A DNA stretch of 64,000 nucleotides from Asparagopsis taxiformis. Taxonomy: Eukaryota; Rhodophyta; Florideophyceae; Bonnemaisoniales; Bonnemaisoniaceae. The notes under the pieces were generated by a model. It was given only the letters and a program-made list of their open reading frames with translations, was not told the DNA's origin and searched no databases. The DNA is taken from the NCBI GenBank assembly GCA_030407315.1, contig JALQPE010002925.1, forward strand, positions 1 to 64,000. The letters run 5' to 3'. Made by a program: the position numbers and the translations under genes. Below, piece by piece: positions 22,301-33,989 of this stretch; positions within the stretch are counted from its first letter, which is position 1, and each line of letters starts with the position of its first letter.

Positions 22301-23137
22301 ATGTCACGTGTAATTCTTTCAAACAACACTGACATGAGGGTCACGACAGAAGCGAAACAGAGTGCTGAGAAGTTCTTGGCGTCCCCCTCTGTCACGATGC
22401 GTACGCAGAGGGAACGCAGGATCATCGAACCCCCACCTGGCCTTCCCCTGTACCAGAGGTTCCCGAAATATATTCGGCAGTACCTCTGGCAGCTGTGCCC
22501 AGAGTCGATTGCGTCGCACGAGCACATGGAAAAACCGGTACATTATTGGCCACCTTCCCTGCGCCGCTGGTTGCAAACTGAAAACCCTCGCGTGATGCGG
22601 GCACACGATTGTGTTGCGAAAAAATTGAGCGTTCGACCATCGCTGATTAAGCATCCAAATGCAGGAAGAGGGCTCTTCGCTGAAAAGACATTTAATGTTG
22701 GCGACAAAGTATGTGCATACTACGGAACTGTTGTGTACTCTGATATGAGCAAGGAGTCGATGAGGTTCGCCTACGGAGAGGGTCACATGGCGATAACGAA
22801 GGAAACATTCTTGATGTATGCCATCAAGCTGTATGCAGCAGTGGAGGACGACGAAAACATCGAGCATCCAATTTGGATTGTTCCGGCTCCGTCCTGTTCG
22901 GCGCAGTTCATCAACGACCCGCGGTATTTGCGAGGTGAGGACACTCCGGCGGAAGACACCAGGCCGATGGCCAACGTCGAGTTTGTCGAGAACTACAGCA
23001 GCGGTTCGACAGGGAAGAAGCTCAAGGCGAAGGACCTAGAAAATCCGAAGATCATTGTAGTACGTGCAATCCGCGATATCCGTCCAGGGCAGGAGCTCTA
23101 CGTTCATTATGGGACAGCGTTTAGAGCATGGAATTAG
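22301..23137 (+). CDS. SET-domain protein (putative lysine methyltransferase)
   Basis: Intact 278-residue ORF. The first ATG is at 22301; an upstream in-frame GTG at 22268 would begin only 2 bp after the CACTA terminus and is not credible as a start. The N-terminal 120 residues contain a PPPGLPLYQRFPKYIRQYLW segment. The SET domain covers about residues 120-275. Its first motif is HPNAGRGLFAEKTFNVGD with CAYYGTVVYS, then SCSAQFINDPRYLRG, ANVEF in the place of the N-H motif, and PGQELYVHYGTAF at the end. SET proteins transfer a methyl group from S-adenosylmethionine to lysine. No pre-SET or post-SET cysteine cluster is present, so the substrate need not be histone. An AATAAA lies about 30 bp after the stop. 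Its position between a CACTA end and transposon genes suggests cargo or a captured gene. Confidence 0.85.
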   Translation: MSRVILSNNTDMRVTTEAKQSAEKFLASPSVTMRTQRERRIIEPPPGLPLYQRFPKYIRQYLWQLCPESIASHEHMEKPVHYWPPSLRRWLQTENPRVMRAHDCVAKKLSVRPSLIKHPNAGRGLFAEKTFNVGDKVCAYYGTVVYSDMSKESMRFAYGEGHMAITKETFLMYAIKLYAAVEDDENIEHPIWIVPAPSCSAQFINDPRYLRGEDTPAEDTRPMANVEFVENYSSGSTGKKLKAKDLENPKIIVVRAIRDIRPGQELYVHYGTAFRAWN

Positions 23138-23339
23138 GGTCACGAAAGACATAGTCATTTCGACTACAAATAAAGCTACGTTCCAGAGTTGAAGTATATC
23201 ATATAATGCAGCATGTCCAGCCACCATTAGTCCAGGGTGAAACCTATTGAGCAGTACTCGCCTGTCAAAAACCAATCGTTCACACTCTAGGTGCACTTCG
23301 TCCGAGCAGTGAACCTGACTGCTTGGTTGCTGTTATGCG

Positions 23340-23592
23340 TGCAGATGCAAAATACAAGACCAAGTTGAAATGGACGCCCGGTGGATGTCCAGCTCAGTTG
23401 CATTGCTGTCCAGCCCAGAAATTCTACAATTCAGGGCAGAAAAAATATTGCAAAAAACATCGATTTCAGCGGGTCGATTGTGCCGTACGGCACACCCCCA
23501 TCTCAAAAACATGTTCACATGTGCATGTTTTTGAGAATAGCCCAAATTTTAATTCAAATCAGGACATCTTCCGGACATAGGGGTGCTCGCGG
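23340..23592. repeat. Hairpin-bearing short repeat (MITE-like), copy 1
   Basis: Contains the palindrome GTGCCGTACGGCAC and the inverted pair CTCAAAAACATG / CATGTTTTTGAG around TTCACATGTG. Flanks carry TGGACG and GGTGGATGTCCAGC. The same sequence occurs inverted at 62820-63040 and 63790-64000. There is no coding capacity. The size of about 250 bp fits a non-autonomous DNA element. Confidence 0.8.
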
Positions 23593-23790
23593 CCTAGCTC
23601 GACAGCTGTAATTGTACCTCATTAAATACTGTTGATGACGCCTACCATATACAATCTGGACTGCTGGCGTATTCTCTGGTGCTTGACCTGAACGTTCATC
23701 GCAGACCGTTGTGGGTACCGACACTATACAGCAATCTTTTTTGTATCTGGTGCAACTCAATCGTTCCATCGCTTCGGGGAAAGCTTCATT

Positions 23791-26075
23791 ATGCCGCCGC
23801 GTATTGCGAAGAAAGCTCCAAAGCCTCCGGGCCTCCAGAAAACCCGGTCAGCAGCTGCTGTATCGAGTGCCCGACAATCCCGTGCGAAGAAGCGGTCTGG
23901 GCCTACCGGCAGCATTGAAACGCGGTCCGGTAGTCGCAAGACGGACCGGCGCAGAACTGGGGATCCGCAGCGAGAAAGTGAGGAAGGAGGAACGGCGCGG
24001 AGAGAGATGGGGCTTGACCGAGGCAAGCGTGCTCGCAGGGACAGTGAACATCATGATGATGACATGATAGTGGCTCAAAACATGTTGGAATTGCGGCAGA
24101 GTGCTATGGAAAAGGTAGTTCCTCCCGGGTTGGCAGATGCGGAGGTGCTGCAGACGGAGTCCCAGCCGGGGGTTCGCGAGACACTGGAGGCTGTGACCCC
24201 CACTGCGCCAACTATGCCGAGTACATCAGCCCCAGCAGGTAATGCAGTCAGGGACCCGAGGATAGCGGCAAGGGATGTTGTTTCTGAGCAACGTTCACAG
24301 GATGCCAACTATCATCGGCGGTCAGGTGGTACTGAGGGGAGAGAGCAGCCGGAGTGCGGGCCTCGTCACAACAGACTGTCATTGGTGCCAAATATGCGCG
24401 TAACGCCCCCGCGACGTCAGGCTATTGCCGATGGAGGACATCATATTCCCGATAGCGTGCGAGATGGGGGGACGGTGAGGGCAGAGAGGTTGCATCCGCC
24501 GGAATCCATCGATTTAATGGCGAGTCGCATCAACGCGCAGAAGAAGAAGATCGCGGAGCTGGAAAAAAAGTGTTTAGCCAGGACATAGCAAACAAGGCGC
24601 TCACCACAGAGATAGTTGCGTTGGAGGCTAAGGTGAAGACTCTGCAGGCGGAAAATGCCAGCCTTACTGCAATTGCGAGAACAGGTAGAATCAGTGATCA
24701 CGGTGGCGGTAAGTCGAAAATACAGAAAGCCATTCCTGTGAAATACCTTGGAGTTCTTAGGGCGGTTGAGGAAAACCTGACAAAGTGGTGCAAAAACGAG
24801 ACTATGGAGCTGGACCCTATGGCGGAACAAACGCAGAGACGTTGGACTGGACGTACCATCGAGGTAGAGCCGGTAGAAGGGACACTTTGGAGCGAAAACG
24901 GTGTAGGATATATTGCTACCCCTCCGGGCTATATCATCAAGAATCTGCAGTGGTATACACCTTCGTACAGGGACGAGAGTGATCTGCTGAATGACTTGGT
25001 GCGACACGTACTGCGTCAAAGTCCGTGGTGTGATGTGTTTTCCGATGAGGAGCAGCGTGTGTGCTGTCAAGAGGCTGTGGCGGGGAGCAAGGAATTGAAA
25101 GTGAAGGTGACGCAGAAACTGTCCGACGTGATGAGTGCACGGAAGCGTAATGCGAGGGACAGATTGTTCGGTTCGCTGGGGTACACGAAATTAATGTCTA
25201 GATGCACGATGCTGACGACGCGAGCTGAGATGGACGAGCGAGAGGATCAAAAGCGCGAAGCGTCTGAGAAGCTTTTGAAACGGGAAAGCAACGGTGATTT
25301 GGATATGGGGAGGTGGCGAACGGCACCGTTCTCAGAGCTGCGATACAGCAAAGGCATGGTTCCTGACAGCTTCGAAATGGAAGTGAATGGTGATGCATGG
25401 TTTAACAACCGAGTAGCTGTGAATGTGCTGGACATCTTCAGGGGGTATTCGATACGACCAGAACAAGTAATGGACATAGAGACGAGCATACTAACGCTGG
25501 CGCGCCTGGATGCTTGGCTAGTGACTACTGTGGAGTGTTTGGATGAACCGAAGGGGAAAGGAGGTGCACGGCAGAAGGAGTTTACAAGGCGGTACAGTCA
25601 ATATGTGGGGGTAGCTTTTCAGCAATTAGTTGGTATGGTGGTGTACTGCATGTCTTGTCTCCAAGGCTCGCAAGCAAGGGAAGAAACGGACGTTGTCGAG
25701 AGCGAACAGCGGACTAGTGCACAGTCACGGCATGTGTTTGCAAGCCGTACTGTGACGAGAGAGGCTGTTGAATTGTGGCAAAGCGGAGAGGGGTCTGGAA
25801 TTGTTCATGTCGTTGATGATGTAAACCGCTGCTCATCACTTTTTCTAGTGTCCGAGGATTGGATTCAATCGCATATTACGTCAAACCTCGGTGCTGTAAT
25901 GGATTGTGTGATTGCGCAAGGACTAATTGGCGCAGAACTTTTCGTCGTTGACCCATATGCTGGACACCTGAGTGCAAACCTGAATGTCGAAATCAATGCC
26001 CCACAGTATGGGGGCATGGAGCGGCGCCATGCAGCCACTGCTGATAACGGTTTTGGCGTAATGGAGGATGGTTGA
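23791..26075 (+). CDS. Coiled-coil transposon-type protein split by a -1 frameshift (family member 2)
   Basis: Two overlapping ORFs, 23791-24588 (265 codons) and one entered at 24570 and ending at 26075, would give one protein of about 760 residues. The N terminus is strongly basic (MPPRIAKKAPKPPG; RAKKRSG), consistent with a nuclear protein. Residues about 245-300 form a leucine-zipper-like coil (KKKIAELEKK then LTTEIVALEAKVKTLQAEN) that continues smoothly only when the frame changes. The frame change coincides with the heptamer A_AAA_AAG at 24564-24570, phased for -1 slippage. The second half has KVTQKLSDVMSARKRNARDR with LFGSLGY, which resembles the conserved block of the proteins at 20164-21359 and 39636-41570. 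No catalytic motif is recognised. It is followed head-on by the transposase gene, with stop codons about 80 bp apart. It could also be a pseudogene with one A gained or lost. Confidence 0.65.
24564..24570 (+). promoter_or_regulatory. Candidate -1 frameshift heptamer A_AAA_AAG
   Basis: In the reading frame of 23791-24588 the codons are GAA AAA AAG TGT, so X-XXY-YYZ is A-AAA-AAG. A -1 slip puts the ribosome on GTG TTT AGC, exactly the frame that stays open to 26075; the zero frame stops 18 bp later at TAG. I did not identify a clear downstream pseudoknot. Confidence 0.45.
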
Positions 26076-26152
26076 AATTAGTGCAGTAAATGTGACGTTG
26101 GCTAGAAGGCTTATCATGTAGTACATTATCAATAGAGTGCTGCGATTTAGAT

Positions 26153-29100
26153 TTATTCTTCTTCATTATCATCTGTGAACTGGTAATCAGTGTTGGTGTA
26201 GAAGCGGTTGAGATAGAAACGGTGGTCCGACCAGTGCATTTGTTTCGTAAATGGCTTGACTGGAAAGTTACTTCGTACGATGTGCACGGTGCCAGATATA
26301 GTAGATGCAGGAATGAGGTCAAACCAAGGACCACCTGCACTGTGGGATGCAGTGTCATTGCTGTCAACGGATCCGTTGTCCGGGTCCCATGTGGACCACT
26401 TTAAACAAATGCACCCAAGTGATTTTTCCACAGCGGTTTTTGGGGCAAAGCAGGTCATATACTGAACGAAAGCGAGTTCTACAGGTTGAAACAGGTTTGG
26501 AGACTGCAGGCGTACCAGTGCCAGGACGCGCCCTACCCATATGGTTCTGTAGTCATCGGCAGTTCCGGAGATGACGACAAAGGAGTACTGCGATCTCTTT
26601 GCGGGGCCGAATGATGAAGTTGCAAAGACGCGCTGCTGCTTGTGCCTCGACACGTTTGTGGGGCGAAGCATGCCACTGTGCGGGTCAAAGTCGTCGGCAT
26701 CTGGGACGTACCCTCCCATGACGTAGGCGGACTTTACCGCGGTGACGGAAATGTCCATGTCATGTATTGGAGGGCCTTCTGCCGTGGCGCGCAGTCTAGC
26801 GAGGGTGAGGAACGCTTGTGCAGCTGTGTCACCGAGTTGCTGGAATAGCGTTATGGTGCCAGACGGGAACGAGGAGTTGTGCAGAGGCAAAAGAGTGGCA
26901 GGATCGGGCTGTCCGTCGATATCTGCAACGAGGAGGGTGTTGCATCGGGCAGCAGGGAGGCAAAGTCGTGCAGTGCAACGGTGAATCCGTCGCGAACGAG
27001 TACTGCACCGTCTGTGGGCGATATCATGCGTGGGCTTCCCAATGTGTTGGATGGGGTGTGACCAGTTGGAGTGGCCAAGGAGAATTCCATGTGGCGAATA
27101 GTCTCTTCCATGGCTGTGGAGCGCCTTCGAGAGGTTTTCCTATAACTCTGTTTGAACAGAAGATGCGAGTGTTCGTAGGGGCCTGCATCAATGTGTTCCA
27201 GGGCGCCATATCTCTGCAAGTCACCGGGAAGATGGTCAAGGAGATGGAACTTGAAAGTTTTGAGACCTGTGGTGTGGAATGGGCCGAGGGTGGAGAGCAT
27301 TGATTGTTTGAAATAGGAAATGGAGTTCTGGAGGCTTTCTAGTTCGGCGGCAGTCCAGTGCTTGATGCGACCGCGTTTCATGACCCATGCGACGAGGTCA
27401 GGGTATTGCGTGCAGATGGAAGTGAGGGGGGCTGTCTCTACTTCGTCACAGCATGTGTCAATGAATGCTGCGATGAAAGGGAACACCATGTCGACATGGT
27501 GATAGTCTTTGGCTGCGAGCATGCCGCATATGCCGTCCTCCGTGAAGAGGCCGTTCAAATTGGTGCCCTTCTCACCCTTGGAGAAGTCGACATGAAGACC
27601 GGTGATGTAGTAGTCGCGTTCGATAGCGGACAGAATGCTGTTTGAGCCGGCGAGGATGGATTTTTTCACCTTCTTGGAGGTGCGAGGTGTCCCGGAATGG
27701 GAGGCAGTGGTGGTGGTGAGGTCTGGGGAGCTGAGGCGGTGGACAATGCACTGTTTGATGAGCTTTGAGATGCCGAGGTGGAGATTGTGCAGAGGCTCGA
27801 AGGAGAAAATGTTGTAGGGGTCTAGGGGACTGTTGGTGGGTAAAAGAGCGGTCGATTCGAGGACAGAGTGTTGTTCGAGGAGGGAGAGAGCTTCGAGCGG
27901 AGCAGTTGTATGCTCCTGAGCGCTCTCTTGGCGTGCAGATCGTGTATCATCGAGGGAGCAGGGCTGGTGTGGCGCGCTGGATTCAAGTTGAGTGGCGGGG
28001 ATGTAGCAGCGGTGGCAGGGATGTGTGGTGGTAGTGCTGTTGCCAGTGCATGACAGCTCTTTGGCCTCTGGAAAGTCGCAGCAATAATTGGCTAGGATGG
28101 GAAAGCATTGGCGGGCAGTTGCAGTGGAGTCTGTGCAGGGGAACCCGGAAGAGAACGCGGTGGATAGGGACGAAAACACTTTTTCGAGTGCTTTATGAAG
28201 AATATCAATTTTGCGAGCGCGACTAGCAGAACTAGAGGTTGTCGGCATTTCATCACCGAACAAGGCGTTGGACGAAGGGTTAAAAATGTACGGAAGATAC
28301 CCGACGATGGTGAGGCCGGTACGGATGCAGTGGCGACGGAGGGGGGCGGAGAAGTTGAGCAGTGTGACGTGTATGGGGTATGCGACGATTGCGGAGCTCT
28401 TGAGGCTTGTGCTGCTCTTGTCGGAGTACACTTGGAGGAGGCCGGCAAAGGAGGAAGGTGTGGGATCAGTTTCCTCTGCCCATACGACCTGTGGATCTTC
28501 CGAGAGCTGCACGCGCTGTCTAGTAACCTGGTGCAGCGTTTTCGCGAATTCTGTGTGTAGGGGATGAGAAAATATTGCGGTGCCGTCTGGGGCGGTCTGT
28601 GGGGAGGGTGGAAGAGAGTATTTTGGTCGTTAGCCAGTGCTAACTGCCTGCGGAGCATGTCGACTGGGTCGCGGAGGTACAGCTGTGCCGAGTACTTACC
28701 AGTTTTGTCTCGAATGATGTGGCTCTTGTAACCTTCGGTGCGGAAATGTGTTTCGACCATGGAAGCGGTAACGTGGCGACATTCTTCTACGGTGCGAACG
28801 GCGCTGTTGAACTTTTCTAGGGAGAATGCGGGGTCTTGTAGGATGGTGATGACTTCGCTCACGCGGCCAGCGCCGGCCTTGTACTCGAGGGTTGTGAGAC
28901 TGGCGGCGAGGGATTGCACGAGGAGGTCTGCGCGGGAGGGGGTTGAGGTTGGTGGCAGTGGAGCGTCACAGGGTGAGTCGCTGGAGGAAGCACGACCAGA
29001 TTCTGGGTCTGGGGAGCTGGGTTGCGGGGAATCATGGTCGCCGTTTCGAGCAGGCTCATGGGTGACGGCAGGGACACGAGCGTTGTTGAAATGTTGGGGA

Positions 29101-29195
29101 GAGGGGTTGAAACGGTAGCGACACGTTCGCTCATGCAGCGCGAGCGCATAAGCATCTACGCAGTAGTAGAAGCACCCTTCATACTTGCATTCCAT
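26153..29195 (-). pseudogene. Plavaka-like (EnSpm/CACTA-related) transposase with frameshifts
   Basis: Reading down the minus strand, a first ORF (29195 to about 28600) starts with a Cys/His cluster (MECKYEGCFYYC, then HERTC). A Ser/Pro-rich linker and HFRTEGYKSH with SAQLYLRDPVDMLRRQL follow. A frame change near 28600 leads into the core (to about 26950): QVVWAEETDPTPSSFAG, SSAIVAYPIHVTLLNFSAP, HPCHRCYIP, FEPLHNLHLGISKLIK, GPFHTTGLKTFKFHLLDHLP, then DAGPYEHSHLLFKQSYRKTSRR. The last two blocks are characteristic of Plavaka transposases. A second frame change near 26950 gives the C-terminal 240 residues, ending TDDNEEE at 26153. Total about 950 codons, near the usual size. Two frameshifts make it inactive as sequenced. 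No CACTA termini were found beside it; its 5' side abuts the repeat-rich region at 29.3-31.0 kb. Confidence 0.75.
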
Positions 29196-29259
29196 GTCGA
29201 GTTTTGACGCAAAAGGGAGGATTGCGAGCTGAACAGGGGAGACTGTGCCGTCCAGATGC

Positions 29260-30998
29260 GACCAATTTTATTTTTGTGGTGCTTTCGAGACTTGGAATGT
29301 AACGTGTTCGTAGTTTTTTGGGTAGTAGTTTTGTGCTCACTCCAGCTGACATCCCAACGGTGGAATTTAACCGAGAGTTCAATCATTTCCAACTGTTATA
29401 TCACATTGCGTGCTGGCAACGTGTGCATGGAAGGACGAACGACTGCCCTGGGAGATGAATTTTCAATTAATTCATTTGTAATAATAAACTTTTTTATTTC
29501 CGAACTTCGTGGAATCTGAATGTGCTTTACAGCGGATATGCCACGGATCATGTAAGGAAAGCAAATGGACTCTCATATATATGATTATATGTTTATATTC
29601 GTTGTTCTCGATCCGGATCTCATTGTTCGGGGATTCAGAGACCATGGCTTGGGCCATACTCAATCTCACTGCCGGCGATGGTTTCGAGTATGCACAGCAA
29701 GACTTAAGCGGACGCTGAAAGCTGTCCGGTCGACGCCGCAGGCTCCACTCTGCCCTCATCACCGACTGATATTCTTTGACCGCCTTTGCTTTGTTTAGTG
29801 TAGAGGATGGACGAAGGTACGTGCCCGAATCTTGAGGGTATGCATTGAGGGAAGCGTGGGTTTTGAGTCTGACTATTTCCGTTGATGCGATATTTTTCAT
29901 TGGAAGCCTGTTGACTCATGGTGTGTATTGAGCGGAGGATGGAAGAGAGGTACGTGAAGTTTTGAAAGTATGGTGCGAGGGAAGGTTGGTTTTGAGTCTG
30001 ACTGTTGTGGTTGATTCCGATGTTGTGTAGATGATGCAGGAATGTTGATGACGGAAGGTAAGTTTCATTGAGTGCCAAGATGTGCTTTGCGAAGATATGG
30101 ACTGCTGACTATGATTATTCATTGCAAGGTTTTTGCATCATGGTTTGTATTGTGTGTAGGATGGATGAGAGGTAAGTAAGGGAGTTTCTAGGATATCTGG
30201 CGTTGAAAGCGTTGCTTTTGAATCTGACTGTTGTGGTTGATGTTGTGTATGTGATGCAGGAGTGGTGAAACAGGAACGGCAGGACTCCAGGAGAGTGAAG
30301 AAGGGATCTAGGAAGATGGGGAATGAAGCTGTGAGGTGTTTCTGGTATGTGTATATTTTCGGGCATACGATAGAAGTGAGAGTGGGTTTCAAGTGGTGTA
30401 AGATTTTGCTGACCATGTTCGTGTTTGATGTCTTGATGATTCAATGGGCTGGGGTGGTGTCGAGGAAAGCGGGGATGGAATTGGGAAGGAGCGGATTTTT
30501 TGTAATCAGGTCGTGAGGGTTCTTGAAGTATGTGCGGATGGTGGTGCATGGCGTTCGGATGGTAGGGAGAACGCGATAGTGAGGGAGATGGGTGATCGAC
30601 GATATGCTGGCAGGTATTTTGTATTCTGGCTGGATACGTATTTCCTATTCGAACCGGGTATTTATTTCCTATTCTGACCAGATATGTATTTCCTATTCTA
30701 GAGAGACGTATTGTATACGAGCAGTTTCGTAAATGAGAGAATAAAATACGGTCCGATATGGGCCCTGAATTTACCATCCGCTGTAATTTCTTTCCTCCCG
30801 GTTTTCGCTGATATATTGTACACTGGATGTCGGGTCCTAGTATTCCGCCATATGTACTAGAGAAAGTGGACGTCCGCATCCAAATTTTTTTTATTTTTTT
30901 GGACGCGGACGTTTATTTGTTCTAGTAAATCTCGGGCCGACTAGGACCCGTACTAGAGAGACTGGACGTCCGCGTCCACTTCCGAAAACACAGACGTA
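29260..30998. repeat. Inverted repeat B, left copy (repeat-rich element end)
   Basis: Reverse complement of 59557-62445. Matching blocks include TTTGTGCTCAC, TTTTCAATTAATTCATTT, GATCCGGATCTCAT, CCATGGCTTGGGCC and the terminal GGACGTCCGCGTCC/TACTAGAGAGACTGG motifs. It contains short repeats (GTATTTCCTATTC) near 30650. The ORFs here are the reading of repeats, not genes. Similarity stops at ACAGACGTA (30990-30998), where LTR1 begins, and at about 29260, just before the transposase start codon. Confidence 0.88.
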
Positions 30999-31720
30999 GT
31001 AAGCGAGCGTACGCGTGGCGTTTTGATTGCGTGTCACGGAGCGTCGATGCGAGCGCGTGCGCGCGAACGTTGCCACGAAACCGCGAGCCCGGCGCCACGT
31101 GTAGCGATTTTTACGGATTTCCCTTTTATTTCCCCTTTTTGGGTTTTTTATGACGAAAGTCTTTTTCCCAAATATTTCCCTTTTGCGTGCGAGCGAGCGG
31201 CCGCCGGCCGGCCACGGTAGGACAGCCTGTCCTTTAGTAGTTAGCTATTAATGGTCGTTCAGCTTCGCACCTTACCAATAAACAGCCAGCATCTTCGCAG
31301 CTACGAGTTAAGCGTTTAGCGAATCGCGAGGACCGATTGCGTTACAACGTTGCGTGCGGGTTGCTCACGATCGCCGACGTTCGCGTGCGCGCTGCGCATA
31401 AACCGATCGTCGGACCGCGTCGCACCGCGATAGCGCGCGTTGCGTCGCACGCCACTAGGCCAGGGATTTACTACCCCTGTGTGGATCGCGTTGTGCTCGA
31501 GTTTACTCGGTGATCCCACCCTGAGATCACGGCTTGCGCCGGCCCGCGAATCCCGTGTTGCGATGGATCCCTACGCGTTCCGCTGTTGTACCACCCGTTC
31601 GCCAGCGCGACCGAGCGACGCGCGAACGCAAGTTCAACCAGCGCGTTACGGTTCACCTCGCCCTGACACGGCTGCAATTCTAGAACTCCCTTAGCGATCG
31701 CCATCCCGGCTGGTCCTACA
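30997..31720 (+). mobile_element. Ty3/gypsy LTR, copy 1
   Basis: A 724-bp segment from TAGTAAGCGAGCG to GGCTGGTCCTACA, nearly identical to 49078-49782 apart from a diverged block of about 70 bp near the 5' end. It contains AATAAA at about 31278 and is GC-rich compared with its surroundings. The 5' flank is inverted repeat B. The 3' flank is not retroelement internal sequence but an unrelated gene fragment, so this is a solo or displaced LTR. Ends are placed by comparing the two copies. Confidence 0.88.
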
Positions 31721-31724
31721 TGCT

Positions 31725-32209
31725 GAAGTTAGACGTGTTTCTTCCCGACAGGGCTGGTGATGAGGGACCGCTTGGGTGTGGAGTCTGAAGGAGCGGAAGA
31801 GAATTGGGTGAAGGATAACGCGGCGAGGAGCAGAGCTGGACATGAATCGGAAGGTTGAGAATGGTTTTGCAGAGGAGGTTTCGAACGGAGTGCCAGTCCT
31901 CACCAGTTCCTTTATGGTGCAGTGAGCTACAAAGCGAGAGACAGTGGATTTGTTAGTGAAAATGCTGTTCACAACCTGACAAGTAATGTGCATGTCCCTG
32001 TCAAGATCCCCAGCGTTTCGTGCTGGGACTGTGTTGGTACCCTCTAGAATGGAAGCGAGATAGCGCAAAGCGGCCAATTCATCATGGATAGGACCGAGAA
32101 ACCGTTGAAGAAGTGCGGAGTACCTCTCTTCTATTTCGCAGAGCAGGTCGTTTTCGTTTGGAGGAGGCATGAGGGAATTGTATCGTGTGGAGAGGGAGAA
32201 AGACCACAA
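31725..32209 (-). pseudogene. Unrecognised gene fragment beside LTR1
   Basis: A minus-strand ORF whose N-terminal part is coding-like: MPPPNENDLLCEIEERY and HDELAALRYLASILEG form amphipathic helices, followed by DMHITCQVVNSIF. The ORF runs into the LTR at its 3' end, so it was truncated. Possibly the N-terminal helical part of a protein like those at 20.2 or 39.6 kb, but I cannot show similarity. Confidence 0.35.
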
Positions 32210-32591
32210 GCGTCGACTCCAGAGCGGGTGAAGCTGGAGGACCAGTAGACATGTTATGGATGATTATGCATGAACCTTACAGACCAAAGTCAACTAGTTT
32301 CCCTATAAGAAAATGAATATGTACCCGTGATATGCCTCAGATGAACCTATGATGTACGTGATATCTGTACTGTGTGCAAGAGATACTTCGCTGATGTCCG
32401 AAAGATGAGCGTAAAGACATCTCAGGTCCATCTTTGGTGTATCGCTATGCGGCCATCAGCTGAAGAGCGAGTGTTCCTTTTCGGTACATCAGAGGAACAC
32501 CATGTACGTCATATGTTCATCATACGGCCATCATTGGTACATCTTCACGTCTTACTGGGTTTGGCAATACTTAATCCGGCGTTGCTTGATT

Positions 32592-32910
32592 TCCAGATTG
32601 AGTTTTGCTCGACAAATTCCAGTATGGCAAAATTTTTTAACCCCCTGTGAATTTCACACTAGTTTACAAATATGTTAGAAATTACAGTGTAGTTGAAGTA
32701 GTTGCAATTACATTTTCTGGAGCAGATTAGAATCTCGAGATCGCCTCGCTGGCGAGATAATTACTTTCCGTAATTTGTAGTTGAAATTGACCCTCAATTG
32801 CAATTAATTCAATTACAATGTAATTACCACCATATTCAAAAACTAGAGCATATTCCATGGGGGTCAAAAAATTTGTCATACCGGAATTGGTCGAGCAAAA
32901 CTCAATCCGG
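32592..32910. mobile_element. Nested small inverted-repeat element (MITE-like)
   Basis: Termini of about 55 bp. Left is CAGATTGAGTTTTGCTCGAC then AATTCCAGTATGG; right is its inverse, GGAATTGGTCGAGCAAAACT then CAATCCGG. A further direct partial copy of the terminus follows at about 32924. The interior is AT-rich and non-coding. Confidence 0.8.
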
Positions 32911-33070
32911 ACTAGTTTGCTACCCGGATTGAGTTTTGCTCGACTAAGTCGAGTATGAAAAACCGGCCTCAGGAGGCTCAGAACGGGGCATTGCCCCTCT
33001 TTTTGTCTTCCTGGACAAGCGTGTGTCTCAAGTAAACTAGTATCCAATATGGTATCTTGGTTTTCTAATG

Positions 33071-33118
33071 AAATGGGTCAACGATAGTGCACCATGGTGC
33101 AGTATCGTTGACCCATTT
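33071..33118. repeat. 48-bp near-perfect palindrome
   Basis: AAATGGGTCAACGATAGTGC followed by ACCATGGT and the inverse half; one mismatch in 24 pairs. It lies in the middle of the 2.3-kb element. Confidence 0.93.
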
Positions 33119-33989
33119 CTCAATTATCTTCGCACATCCTTCCACCCGTGCTTCTCCTCCCTATACAACCACTACTCGTGGGTGACGGTGAAGCCCTCCA
33201 CTTCTACAGCTGTTTACGAATGTGCAAGCAAAACTACTTCTCATCCATTCTCGGGTATCTCGCCAAAGACGTCTGGTGGACCTCTTCTAACCAAATATCC
33301 GGTACCTCCAGTACTTCTGCTTCCCGTGATTGCTCTAAACGTGAGGAGATCACAAAGGGTTCTGTCCTTCAGGTGTGCTGCTGGTTTCAGTCTTCCATTC
33401 CTATTCTTTCGAAGTCATCTTGTCCTACACTCTGAATAGTCCTGGAAGTATTTCTTCCAGAACAGAGAACCAATCAGACTACTGCTTCCGATACCGTTTC
33501 ATATCCTATACATCCATGTGCGCTAGTCTATTCAGTCTCAAAGTATGGATCTGGAGAATACGAGGTACAGAAGCTCATGGGAAGCTGGTTTCTGCCTCTT
33601 ACAGCTGGTGTTCGAAAGGTCTGTCTCATCCACAACTGTACTCTTGAACTATAGTTGACGGAGCATATATGATCCGTCAACTTTTCTACTTGTTCTATGA
33701 AACATGGTGGTCCATCTTTCCTCGATGGCGGACCTTTTTCTATCACCACTAGAGGAAATGGATACCCTCCCAGGGCAGGCGAGCTTTCTATTACTACTCG
33801 GTACAATATTGTTTATATAAATTTATATATTGTTAACAATCAATGTTCCCTTCTCTACTTTCCCACCTCACACAAAATCAAAACATCAAATCTTTACGTG
33901 AACATCTCTTCTGCTCTGCTCCCTGATAATAACTCATTCCATCTATACGTACTTACACTCTAATATCTTTTTGTGCTTTTTAACCACTA

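Noticed and set aside
28092..28600. In-frame extension of the first transposase ORF beyond about 28600
   Set aside because: The other frame (HPLHTEFAKTLHQ, QVVWAEETD) carries the conserved residues. The extension is Ser/Pro-rich out-of-frame reading.
30115..30879. A 254-codon ORF on the minus strand and similar ORFs at 60068-61217
   Set aside because: They read through tandem repeats and low-complexity His/Pro/Ser-rich sequence, and the same DNA is open in several frames.
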